DNA from: Cobetia sp. L2A1
GTDB taxonomy: Bacteria > Pseudomonadota > Gammaproteobacteria > Pseudomonadales > Halomonadaceae
DNA length: 64,000 bases
Reading direction: 5' to 3'
NCBI RefSeq assembly: GCF_009796845.1
Contig: NZ_CP047025.1
Location: 1,550,001 to 1,614,000 of the forward strand
The notes under the pieces are model-generated. The model did no database searches, was not told the DNA's origin, and saw nothing but the letters and a program-made list of their open reading frames with translations. The position numbers and the translations under genes were made by a program. Positions 46,983 through 55,286 of this stretch are shown in pieces; within the stretch, counting starts at the first letter, position 1; each line of letters starts with the position of its first letter.

Positions 46983-48322
46983 GGGGCCATGCGCTCCCAG
47001 TGCAGTGTCACGCGAGTGCCACCGCCATCTCGTGGCATGACCGCAAGCTGCGCGCCGATGCTGCGAGCACGTTCCTGCATGATCCCCAACCCGAAATGCG
47101 CCGGCGCTACCTCGGCGGGATCAAAGCCGTGGCCGTTGTCCTCAATGACGACCAGTACGTGTGCTGAGTCCGGATAGTGACATTGAAGGCGTGCATGTGA
47201 GGCATGTGCGTGACGTACGGCATTGGTCAGCGCCTCGCGCACGATGAACAGCACATGCAGAGACTCGGTTTCAGGCAGGTGTAGTGAGGGAATGCGGTTA
47301 TCGAGTTCAAACACCATCGCGGAGCGCGTCTCGAATTCTTCTATCAATGTCGCCAGCACACTGGCGAGTGAGGCATCTCCCCAGCTGGCATGTGCGCCAT
47401 TGATGAGCTCGCGCGTCTGGCGATAGGCGCGGCGTGACTGGGTGTGAACATCACTTGCCAATGTCTGGAGGGCTTCATCCGCGTCACGGGTCGCTCTGGC
47501 GAAGCGTGCCGTCTGCATCTGCAGGTAGCTCAATTCCTGAGCGAGGGTGTCATGCAGCTCTGCGGCCAGTGTTCGACGCTCCTTGAGGATGGCGTCACGC
47601 ACGGCGGTCTTGATGACCTCCGCCGTGTGGGTATGTCGCTGATGGTGTGCTATTAGGCCATGGGTGAGTATCTCGCGCATATCGGCCTGTCGTGGGGCAT
47701 CCGCGCTCAGATGAAGCCAGACGCTGGTGCCATCTGCCAGAGACAGCAGCGGATGCCAATGAGGGGAAGGCGCACTGCTGGACATCAGCGCCTTGGACAG
47801 CTGACGTGCCAGTGATCGGGACAATGTCGGGGCGCCAGCGGTTGATAGGGTGTCAGGCTCTTGAGATTGCACACGCGTGGTAGGTGCTGGCGCAATGAGG
47901 CGCAGACCAGGTTCGCGTGAGGTCTGGACAGGTGTCTCGTGTCCGACGGCGCCGTGGGTACTGTGCGCCCCATTGGCGCCGCCAGGGGAGCAGTAGATGA
48001 CGCTGCCCTGTGCGGGTGTCTCCGTTGCTGTCCTGTCCATTGGCGGGAGTTGTCGCGCCGCGAGGTACGGGTGTTCGAGCGTCGCCAAGGGCAGCAACTC
48101 GGCCAGCAGGGCAGGTAATTCACGTGGCAGGTCATCACAGGCCGCGATTCGCAATATCAGCGTTTCGGCCTGAAGCGCCAGAGGATGATCTCTCGAGAGC
48201 ACCGCCTTCTGCGCTCCAGCAGCATGACGACCGGTTGATGGGTCCTCTGCGGCGGAGGCGTGGGTATCCACGCTGCCTTGCCATCGTGACCACATCTTCG
48301 TCATCCCCAGACCGATATTCAT
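46979..48322 (-). CDS. Soluble NarX-type sensor histidine kinase
   Basis: A 447-residue kinase without TM segments. The N-terminal ~230 residues form a poorly conserved, partly low-complexity input region. The HisKA_3 motif ERRTLAAELHDTLAQELS has His257, and the ATPase has REALTNAVRHAHA and EDNGHGF, ending GLGIMQERARSIGA. First gene of a three-gene operon (kinase, regulator, PAS), each overlapping by 4 bp, divergent from tdm. The signal is unknown; trimethylamine, TMAO or redox state are candidates. Confidence 0.88.
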   Translation of the reverse strand: MNIGLGMTKMWSRWQGSVDTHASAAEDPSTGRHAAGAQKAVLSRDHPLALQAETLILRIAACDDLPRELPALLAELLPLATLEHPYLAARQLPPMDRTATETPAQGSVIYCSPGGANGAHSTHGAVGHETPVQTSREPGLRLIAPAPTTRVQSQEPDTLSTAGAPTLSRSLARQLSKALMSSSAPSPHWHPLLSLADGTSVWLHLSADAPRQADMREILTHGLIAHHQRHTHTAEVIKTAVRDAILKERRTLAAELHDTLAQELSYLQMQTARFARATRDADEALQTLASDVHTQSRRAYRQTRELINGAHASWGDASLASVLATLIEEFETRSAMVFELDNRIPSLHLPETESLHVLFIVREALTNAVRHAHASHARLQCHYPDSAHVLVVIEDNGHGFDPAEVAPAHFGLGIMQERARSIGAQLAVMPRDGGGTRVTLHWERMAP

Positions 48323-48458
48323 GCAAGCTCCCTGTTCTGCTCATGATCGTTGACGTCTGGTGATACCCGCGCATCCGGCCGTGATCACTGACACGTCAAG
48401 CGCTCGGCATTCCCCTCAAGTCCTCGATATTCAGCAAGCTTCATGCCAGCGGATGGAT

Positions 48459-48512
48459 TACCCCTTCCGGATTACCCCTCTTGATGGATTGTCGTTATCT
48501 CTACTGGGGGTA
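48459..48512 (+). promoter_or_regulatory. NarL-type heptamer cluster in the kinase/tdm divergent promoter
   Basis: TACCCCT (48459-48465), 7 bp, TACCCCT (48473-48479) in direct orientation, plus an inverted near-copy GGGGGTA (48506-48512). The repeat is about 160-180 bp upstream of the tdm ATG and about 140-160 bp from the divergent kinase start, so it could serve both. Confidence 0.6.
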
Positions 48513-48637
48513 AATTTAATTCACCGTGAAGAACATCGCGGAATGCGTTTCGTCGTGGCGCAGGTAGCAGCGTCTACTGCACCACGAGGGGTCATTGATG
48601 ACGACAGCCGGCGGCTGTCACAAGAGGTATCACCACC

Positions 48638-50917
48638 ATGGGACTTGCAGTCGAGCTACCCGCGGTTCAGCCATGTCGACCCTTTCGCTATCGTATTGCC
48701 GGGTTGGAGGCACTGACGCTGACACTGGCGCCTGGCGACAGCCTTGAGGTCGTGTCGGTGGATGGTGAACAGCCATGCGAGTGGTGGGTCATCTGCCCTG
48801 ACACCGGTATCGATCTAACGCACTGGGCGCGGGCGAGTCGTGCGGTGAAGGGTGACGTTCACGCCGCATGTCTTGTTGAGCATGGCATCGGGCCTGAGCA
48901 GCTTGGCTTTCGCCAGCACATTGCTGCTGCGGACTTGCCTTGGGAATATCACTGGCCAATGGACGCGCCGCTGGCCAAATGCGTGATGCTTGCACCGGGT
49001 CATGAGATGACGATGGCAGGCGAGCATCTGGCGACTGAGCTTGAGGTCTCTCACTGGCGGCATTCTCTTGCTGCCCAGGAAGCGCTTCCCGATCCATTGG
49101 CGCAGGTGAAGCAGGAGGTAAGAATCGCAGCGGGTACGGTCGAGGTCTATGAGGTAAAGAAGGGCGACTGGATCCAGATCATTGATGTGGCAGGGCGGCA
49201 GTGCTCCGACTTCGTAGCCTTCGATGCCGGTGCCTTGGCTCGCGGCGAGGAACTGGGGCTGGACGGAGGGGCAACACGCAGTCTTTCCGGACATGCCATG
49301 CCGCAGCCGGGTCTTTTCTCCGTATTCTTCGATCAGAATCTGCAGCCAATGCTGGAAGTGGTGCAGGACACGGTCGGGCGCCACGATAGCTTCATGTTGG
49401 CCTGCTCACCTCAGTATTACGATCATCACGGCTACTTTGGCCACGATAGCTGCACGGTCAATTTCAACAATGCACTCTTTGCGTCGCATGGCATCCGCAA
49501 GCGTGCGAGCTGGCCGGCCATCAACTTTTTCTACAATGCCTATCTGGAACCCTGCGGCACGTTGTCGGTGGACGAGCCGTGGTCACGCCCTGGAGACCAC
49601 GTGCTGTTGCGGGCAGACCGTGACCTCGTGTGTGCCTCGTCCGCCTGTCCGGATGACATCGACCCCGCCAATGGCTGGGTGCCGACCGATATTCATGTGC
49701 GCATCTATGACGCTGAGCACGATTTTCCCCGTGGAATCGCCTACCGCAACAGGCCCGAGGAACTGCCTCGCATGACACTCCCCACCGCTTTTCATTCCTG
49801 CACCTCCGCGCTGACCAAGCAGTTCGTCGATTACAACGGATATTGGCTGCCCACTGTCTATGAAGGATGGGGCGCGCGTGCCGAATACCTCGCCTGCCGT
49901 GAGCGCGTGGCCATGATGGATCTGTCGGCGCTGCGCAAGTTCGAGGTGGTCGGGCCAGATGCCGAGCGACTGCTGCAGTACGCGCTCACCCGCAACGTGC
50001 GCCGGCTCTCCGTAGGTGAGGTGGTGTACTCCGCCATGTGTCAGGAGACCGGCGGCATGCTGGATGACGGCACGCTATTCAGGCTTGGCGAGCAGGCCTT
50101 CCGCTGGATCTGTGGCGACCCCGCCAGTGGCCAATGGCTTCGTGATATTGCGCAGCGGGAGGGCTATCGCGTCTCGGTGCGTGATTCATCCTCTCAGTTG
50201 CACAACATCGCCCTCCAGGGCCCCAGGAGTCGCGAGATATTGGCGCCGTTGATCTGGAATGCACGCACTCAGCCGGAGGTTCAGACACTGGGCTGGTTCC
50301 GTTTCATGATCGGGCGACTCACCGGGCCGGACGGCATTCCGCTGATGGTCTCGCGTACCGGCTATACCGGTGAGCTGGGTTATGAAATCTGGTGCCATCC
50401 CGAGCATGCCGAAGCGGTGTGGAGTGCCATCTGGGAGGCCGGCAAGCCACATGGCCTCGCACCGTTGGGCCTGGATGCGCTCGATATGCTGCGCATCGAG
50501 GCGGGATTGATCTTTGCCGGGCATGAATTCTGCCCGCTGACCTCTCCCTATGAGGCGGGGATTGGCTTCACCGTGCCGATGAAGAGCAAGGAAGATGACT
50601 TCGTCGGGCGTGCGGCGCTGCAACGAGAGGCTCCGGAATCACGCCAGCGGATCATGGGACTCAAGGTGAGTGGCTACGAGCAGGTACACCATGGCGACAT
50701 GATCTATCACGGTCGCTATCCAGTGGGCGTTGTCACCAGCGCGACCCAATCGCCGCTGCTCAACCAGTCCATTGCGATGTGTCGTCTGGCGCCTGACTAC
50801 GCCAGTCCCGGTACGACATTGGAAATCGGCCAGCTGGATGGCCATCAGAAACGCCTGGCAGCTGAGGTCGTCTCATTGCCGTTCCATGACCCTGAGCGTC
50901 TGAAGGTGCGTAGCTGA
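48638..50917 (+). CDS. tdm: TMAO demethylase (DUF1989-GcvT fusion)
   Basis: A 759-residue protein with the two-part architecture of Tdm, which splits TMAO into dimethylamine and formaldehyde. Residues 158-345 form the zinc-type DUF1989 domain (VEVYEVKKGDWIQIIDVAGR, DSCTVNF with Cys272, CASSACP with Cys332/337); residues about 395-755 form a GcvT-like tetrahydrofolate domain (DLSALRKFEVVGPDAERLL, SRTGYTGELGYEIW) that could capture the one-carbon unit. An extra ~130-residue N-terminal region weakly resembles a second DUF1989 copy. Start ATG 48638 has AGAGGT upstream. Tmm nearby supports the assignment; other DUF1989-GcvT functions cannot be excluded. Confidence 0.82.
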   Translation: MGLAVELPAVQPCRPFRYRIAGLEALTLTLAPGDSLEVVSVDGEQPCEWWVICPDTGIDLTHWARASRAVKGDVHAACLVEHGIGPEQLGFRQHIAAADLPWEYHWPMDAPLAKCVMLAPGHEMTMAGEHLATELEVSHWRHSLAAQEALPDPLAQVKQEVRIAAGTVEVYEVKKGDWIQIIDVAGRQCSDFVAFDAGALARGEELGLDGGATRSLSGHAMPQPGLFSVFFDQNLQPMLEVVQDTVGRHDSFMLACSPQYYDHHGYFGHDSCTVNFNNALFASHGIRKRASWPAINFFYNAYLEPCGTLSVDEPWSRPGDHVLLRADRDLVCASSACPDDIDPANGWVPTDIHVRIYDAEHDFPRGIAYRNRPEELPRMTLPTAFHSCTSALTKQFVDYNGYWLPTVYEGWGARAEYLACRERVAMMDLSALRKFEVVGPDAERLLQYALTRNVRRLSVGEVVYSAMCQETGGMLDDGTLFRLGEQAFRWICGDPASGQWLRDIAQREGYRVSVRDSSSQLHNIALQGPRSREILAPLIWNARTQPEVQTLGWFRFMIGRLTGPDGIPLMVSRTGYTGELGYEIWCHPEHAEAVWSAIWEAGKPHGLAPLGLDALDMLRIEAGLIFAGHEFCPLTSPYEAGIGFTVPMKSKEDDFVGRAALQREAPESRQRIMGLKVSGYEQVHHGDMIYHGRYPVGVVTSATQSPLLNQSIAMCRLAPDYASPGTTLEIGQLDGHQKRLAAEVVSLPFHDPERLKVRS

Positions 50918-51110
50918 CGGACAACCTGGCGGCAATATGCGCAAGGATGCACGTCACATCACGGTGCAATATCTCCGCTGATTGCCTCACCGAATGGCAC
51001 TCGGCGGGAATGCACACCCCAATGTGCTTCATATGTGAAGGTGCGCATTGACTTACAGGGAATTTTATTTGAAATCAGGGAGTTGAAGAAAGGGTGAATC
51101 AGGTGGCATC

Positions 51111-51126
51111 TGGCATGTCACTTGCT
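51111..51126 (+). promoter_or_regulatory. Sigma-54 promoter of the ammonium transporter gene
   Basis: TGGCATGTCACTTGCT matches the -24/-12 consensus TGGCAC-N5-TTGC with correct spacing, about 88 bp upstream of the amt start. It implies RpoN and an enhancer-binding protein, probably NtrC, although no perfect NtrC site was found. Confidence 0.75.
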
Positions 51127-51213
51127 TCATTACAGAGGGTCCCCTTAACAACAACAACAACCTCCGCAGGGCAATGCCTCTGATTGCCTGTACCGCGAGA
51201 AGGAGAATCGACA

Positions 51214-52572
51214 ATGGATGAAGCGAGTCTGAAAAGCATATTGGATATGCATCAAGCCATGAACATCGAGGTGTTCTATTGGTGGTGTACCGCGATCATG
51301 TTCTTGATCCATGCCGGATTCCTGGCCTATGAAATTGGCGCTTCCCGCTCGAAGAATGCGCTGGCATCCGGCATGAAGAACGTGCTGACGCTAGCCTCCA
51401 TCATTCCTGCGTTCTACTTCGTGGGCTGGTGGATCTACAACGCCTTCCCCAATGGACTGATTCCCATCGATGCATCGGCGGCCTTGCCGTGGAGCGCCAG
51501 CATGCGTCCAGACGTCGATGACATGGGCACTGGCATCTTCTTTGCGGCGTTCGCCCTGTTTGGCGCGACGACAGGCTCCATCCTGTCGGGTGCGGTGATC
51601 GAGCGCATTCGTCTGGGAGCCTTCCTCACTCTGGCCGTGATTCTCGGTGCTGGCGTCTGGATTCTGGCAGGTGCCTGGGGCTGGCATCCGGATGGCTGGA
51701 TGCTGCACAAGCTGGGCTATCACGATGTGGGCGCGGCAGGTGTGGTACATGCGGTGGCTGGCTTCTTCGCATTGGGCGTCGTGCTGAATCTGGGCGCGCG
51801 TATCGGCAAGTACCGCGAGGATGGCACGCCACAGGTCATCGCCCCACACAACATGCCGATGACGTTGATCGGCCTGATGCTGATCATCGTCGGATTCTTC
51901 GGCTTCCTCGGTGGCTGCATCATCTTCAATACCGGCGATATCGGCTGGACCACCATCTACGGCAATCGCACCAATCTGTCGGCCTTTGCCTTCAATACGT
52001 TGATGGGCTTCGGTGGCGGTGTGATCGGTGCCTACCTCTCCTCGCGTGACCCGTTCTGGACCATGTCCGGTGCACTGGGTGGCATCATTACCGTGGCGGC
52101 AGGGCTTGATCTCTACAACCCAGGCCTGGCCTTCGTGCTGGCGGTCACCGGGGGCGCATTGATGCCGAAGATCGGCGCGATGCTTGAGAAACGTGGTGTG
52201 GATGACTCAGTTGGTGCCTTTGCGGTCCATGGCTTCTGTGGCTTCTACGGCGTGGTGCTGGTGGGTATCTTTGCCGCTGGCTTTTCCAATGCGGGTGAAG
52301 GCGTGCCGGACATCTCCTTCACGGGTCAGCTGATAGGTGCAATCGTGATGGCAGTGACAGGCTTCGTGCCAGGCTGGGGTATTTCCTACGCACTCAAGAA
52401 GTTCAACCTGCTGCGCGTGCCACCGCATGTTGAGGTGCTGGGGCTGGATCTATTCGAAGTCCCCGCCAAGGCCTACCCGGAGAGTCTGGCCTCCGAATCC
52501 TATTCCAGCGTGCCGGCACGTTCCGGTGGCGTGGTCGCAGCACCGATGGACAAGCGTCCGGACATCAGCTGA
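51214..52572 (+). CDS. amt: Ammonium transporter (Amt/MEP family)
   Basis: A 452-residue channel with about 11 helices. The twin pore His lie in VVHAVAGFFALG and AVHGFCGFYG. The N-terminus MDEASLKSILDMHQAMN has no clear signal peptide, unlike E. coli AmtB, and no glnK gene accompanies it. Start ATG 51214 has AAGGAG 8 nt upstream. Driven by a sigma-54 promoter; neighbouring tdm suggests recovery of ammonium or small amines alongside methylamine breakdown. Confidence 0.92.
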   Translation: MDEASLKSILDMHQAMNIEVFYWWCTAIMFLIHAGFLAYEIGASRSKNALASGMKNVLTLASIIPAFYFVGWWIYNAFPNGLIPIDASAALPWSASMRPDVDDMGTGIFFAAFALFGATTGSILSGAVIERIRLGAFLTLAVILGAGVWILAGAWGWHPDGWMLHKLGYHDVGAAGVVHAVAGFFALGVVLNLGARIGKYREDGTPQVIAPHNMPMTLIGLMLIIVGFFGFLGGCIIFNTGDIGWTTIYGNRTNLSAFAFNTLMGFGGGVIGAYLSSRDPFWTMSGALGGIITVAAGLDLYNPGLAFVLAVTGGALMPKIGAMLEKRGVDDSVGAFAVHGFCGFYGVVLVGIFAAGFSNAGEGVPDISFTGQLIGAIVMAVTGFVPGWGISYALKKFNLLRVPPHVEVLGLDLFEVPAKAYPESLASESYSSVPARSGGVVAAPMDKRPDIS

Positions 52573-52677
52573 GGCTTGGGGATCTCTCAACCTTTCTGAC
52601 CCTTGGCCCGCTTGTTGCTGCATGCCCTACAGAATGAGTGGGCCAACCCGTTTTCTGCTTTCGCAAGGAGTCTTGTC

Positions 52678-52845
52678 ATGGAAACTGTCGATACTGCGGT
52701 ACACGCCGCCAATTACGCGTTCTTCTTCAGTAACTCGGGGATGGTGGCCGTCAGTCTGTTGATTGCAGCGGGTATCTGCATCGCACTGAGTGTCAACATC
52801 CTGCGCCACGAGAAATCCGCATTCCGCAGCAAAAAGACGCCCTGA
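52678..52845 (+). CDS. Small single-pass membrane protein downstream of amt
   Basis: A 55-residue protein with one hydrophobic helix (about 22-42, MVAVSLLIAAGICIALSVNIL) and a basic tail (RHEKSAFRSKK). AAGGAG lies 7-8 nt before ATG 52678. It sits 105 bp after amt with a terminator behind it, so it is probably co-transcribed and might be a small partner of the transporter. Not recognised as a named family. Confidence 0.65.
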   Translation: METVDTAVHAANYAFFFSNSGMVAVSLLIAAGICIALSVNILRHEKSAFRSKKTP

Positions 52846-52880
52846 CTGACAGGTAAGATGTTGGCTAGTGAATAGTGTGA

Positions 52881-52913
52881 AAAACGCCGCAGAGCCTAGC
52901 TCTGCGGCGTTTT
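52881..52913. terminator. Bidirectional terminator after the amt operon
   Basis: 14-bp stem AAAACGCCGCAGAG / CTCTGCGGCGTTTT with loop CCTAG, between the amt-mini-protein operon and the convergent LacI gene. Confidence 0.9.
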
Positions 52914-52931
52914 GCGTCATGCAGGGCCGTT

Positions 52932-53942
52932 TCAGCTGCCGTTTCCCAGGCTCTGACCGTCTTGCATCTTGCAGGAGAAGCGTTGCTGAATATCGCGGCT
53001 TTCGCCCTCGATCAAGCCGATTACGATATCCACGGCAGCCTTGCCCATGGCATCGAATGGCTGCTCGATGGAGCACAGCGTAGGGGAGAGTAGCTGTGCG
53101 ATATCGTGGCCATTGAAGGTGGCAAGCGACATCTCGGCGGGTACCTTGATTCCGTGGCAGTGAAGAAGTCCAAGAACACGAAAGGCGAGAGAGTTGTGAG
53201 TCGTCAGCAGTACGCTGGGACGCTGCTGTGCCTTCAGCAGCTCCGTGATCAATGCCTCGCTGCCGTCGAGGGATAGCGGTAGCTCCTTGACATCGATATG
53301 TTGCGCTAACCCCGCAGCCGTCATGGCTTCACGGTAGCCTTGTGCGCGCAAGGCGTAGCGCTGGGCGCTCTTGAAGTCGCCTGCCAGAAGCGTGATGCGC
53401 TGATGCCCAAGAGAGATCACATGCTCGACGAGTTGTTGCATCGCAAGACGGTTCTCTGCAGCTACGAAAGGATACTGGCTGTGTTCCTCTTCATTGAATA
53501 ACAACACGAAGGGCACTTCCAGTTTCTCGAGCAGTGCAAGGTGCTCATCCAGGTGTGAAGAGCCCAGGTTGACGACCAGCCCGTCCACGCCACGTGCGAT
53601 GAGTGTCTCGAGGGCGAGCCGTTCATCGGCAGGCTCATAGGCCGTCGTCATCACTAGCGCGGCATAGCCACGCCCACGACAGGCACGCTGCAGGCTCTCG
53701 ACCGCCCAGGAGTAACTCTGCGGAATGATGCTGGGGATGACCACGCCGATGGTGCGTGAGCGATTTTCCTTGAGCGACTTGCCGACGAAGCTCGGGATAT
53801 AGCTCAGCTTCTCGATGGCAGCACGGATCCGCTCAGCGGTATCGTCGTTGACCAGTGCGGTCTGATTAAGATGTCGGGAGACTGTCGCAGTGGAGACACC
53901 GGCCTCTTTCGCGACTTGAGCAATGGTCGCACGTCGTTTCAT
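52932..53942 (-). CDS. LacI-family repressor of the Ugp-like operon
   Basis: A 336-residue LacI-type regulator: HTH at residues 1-58 ([32 protein letters not shown] hinge) and a periplasmic-binding-protein-like sensor (about 62-330). It is transcribed away from the ABC operon; a perfect palindrome TGTAATCGATTACA stands between the two, and a second copy lies inside the first transporter gene. The inducer is unknown, but regulator and target operon suggest a glycerophosphodiester or sugar-like ligand. Confidence 0.92.
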   Translation of the reverse strand: MKRRATIAQVAKEAGVSTATVSRHLNQTALVNDDTAERIRAAIEKLSYIPSFVGKSLKENRSRTIGVVIPSIIPQSYSWAVESLQRACRGRGYAALVMTTAYEPADERLALETLIARGVDGLVVNLGSSHLDEHLALLEKLEVPFVLLFNEEEHSQYPFVAAENRLAMQQLVEHVISLGHQRITLLAGDFKSAQRYALRAQGYREAMTAAGLAQHIDVKELPLSLDGSEALITELLKAQQRPSVLLTTHNSLAFRVLGLLHCHGIKVPAEMSLATFNGHDIAQLLSPTLCSIEQPFDAMGKAAVDIVIGLIEGESRDIQQRFSCKMQDGQSLGNGS

Positions 53943-54015
53943 ATCATGTTTTTCCTGAGTGTTTTCTCACCGTCATATGGTTGTCACTTTACGCGTCAAT
54001 AATGACAATCATGTT

Positions 54016-54031
54016 ATGTAATCGATTACAT
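54016..54031. promoter_or_regulatory. LacI-family operator O1
   Basis: Perfect 16-bp palindrome ATGTAATCGATTACAT between the divergent repressor and transporter genes, of the central-CG type bound by LacI-family proteins. Confidence 0.85.
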
Positions 54032-54068
54032 GTACGCAATTCCTCTTTGTATTGCGGAGATGATGGCA

Positions 54069-55286
54069 ATGGCCTCCATTGAATTGAAAGCGCTCGAGAA
54101 GCACTACGGGGAGCAGCGAATCCTCAAAGGCATCGATCTGAGCGTGCGTGACGGTGAATTCATCAGTTTGGTAGGCGCGTCCGGCTGCGGTAAGTCCACC
54201 TTGCTGCGTACCATTGCGGGCCTAGAGCGACATAGTGCTGGCGAGATGACCATCGATGGCGAGCCAGCATTGCACCTGAAGCCTGCCGAACGCGATCTGG
54301 CAATGGTATTTCAGTCCTATGCGCTCTACCCGCACCTGAGTGTCTTCGACAATATCGCCATGCCGCTTCGCATGCGATGTAATCGATTACATCGATTACC
54401 GTTACTAGGTCGTTATCTGCCGGGTGCTTCAAGGCGTGAAGGCGAGATTCGTGCTCAGGTTGTGCAGGTTGCGGAGAATCTTCAGATCACATCGTTGCTA
54501 TCGCGCAAGCCCGGCCAGCTTTCGGGTGGCCAGCGCCAGCGCGTCGCATTGGGTCGCGCGATGGTGCGCAAGCCACGCGCCTTCCTGATGGATGAGCCGC
54601 TATCGAACCTGGATGCCAGCCTGCGGGTGCGCATGCGTCAGGAGCTGGTGCAGATGCATCGTGCGCTGGGCAGCACCTTCATCTATGTCACCCATGACCA
54701 GGTTGAGGCCATGACGATGTCAGACCGGGTTGCGGTGCTGATGGAGGGAGCGTTGGTGCAGGTCGCGAGTCCGGATGAGCTGTACCGGCGTCCGGCAGAT
54801 ATCCGCGTCGCACGCTTCATCGGCACGCCAGCGATCAATGAACTGCAAGCCACCGTAGCGCCTGATGGACGGCTGTGTCTGAGTGAAATCACGGAAAGTG
54901 CGCCGCTGGGCTGCTGGTTGCCGGTAGCCAAAGGCACTCGCGTGACACTGGCCGTGCGGCCGGAAGGACTGAGCTGTGTGCCTGCTGGCAAGGGGCATGT
55001 GCAGGGGCAGGTGAGTTACATGGAAAACCTGGGAGCTGAGGTTCTGGTGCAGCTGAGCTGCGAGAACGGCCAGGTGCTTAGCATTCGGGCGACACCACAG
55101 GAGGGCCGCGAGCTGTCAATCGGGCAGCCACTAGGCGTCAGGATCGCGGTGGATGCACTGCATATGTTCGACCACGAGGGGCTGCGTATCGATCAACAGC
55201 AAGCGGATGACAGTTCCGCGCAAGCCTCCAGTGCCATGCGTCTCAGTACCTTGATGGGCGGGGAGGTGAATCATGGCTTTGCCTGA
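54069..55286 (+). CDS. ABC transporter ATPase (UgpC/MalK-like)
   Basis: A 405-residue ATPase of carbohydrate/glycerol-3-phosphate importers. Walker A GASGCGKST, signature LSGGQRQRVALGRA, Walker B AFLMDEPLSNLD, and a C-terminal regulatory OB-fold (about 245-370). An unusual ~16-residue basic insertion (RCNRLHRLPLLGRYLPG, about residues 104-120) interrupts the helical domain and is encoded by an operator-like palindrome. Start ATG 54069 is preferred over 54060, 54063 and 54030 by SD spacing (GGAG 9 nt upstream). It overlaps the permease gene by 14 bp. Confidence 0.9.
   Translation: MASIELKALEKHYGEQRILKGIDLSVRDGEFISLVGASGCGKSTLLRTIAGLERHSAGEMTIDGEPALHLKPAERDLAMVFQSYALYPHLSVFDNIAMPLRMRCNRLHRLPLLGRYLPGASRREGEIRAQVVQVAENLQITSLLSRKPGQLSGGQRQRVALGRAMVRKPRAFLMDEPLSNLDASLRVRMRQELVQMHRALGSTFIYVTHDQVEAMTMSDRVAVLMEGALVQVASPDELYRRPADIRVARFIGTPAINELQATVAPDGRLCLSEITESAPLGCWLPVAKGTRVTLAVRPEGLSCVPAGKGHVQGQVSYMENLGAEVLVQLSCENGQVLSIRATPQEGRELSIGQPLGVRIAVDALHMFDHEGLRIDQQQADDSSAQASSAMRLSTLMGGEVNHGFA
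54376..54393. promoter_or_regulatory. Intragenic LacI-family operator O2
   Basis: Perfect 18-bp palindrome GATGTAATCGATTACATC inside the ATPase gene, containing the same TGTAATCGATTACA core as O1; the cores are 361 bp apart. A further half-site CGATTAC follows immediately. Confidence 0.8.

Noticed and set aside
50940..51040. NtrC site upstream of amt (TGCAC...GTGCA)
   Set aside because: The half-sites are spaced 11 bp instead of 7, so it does not match the NtrC consensus.
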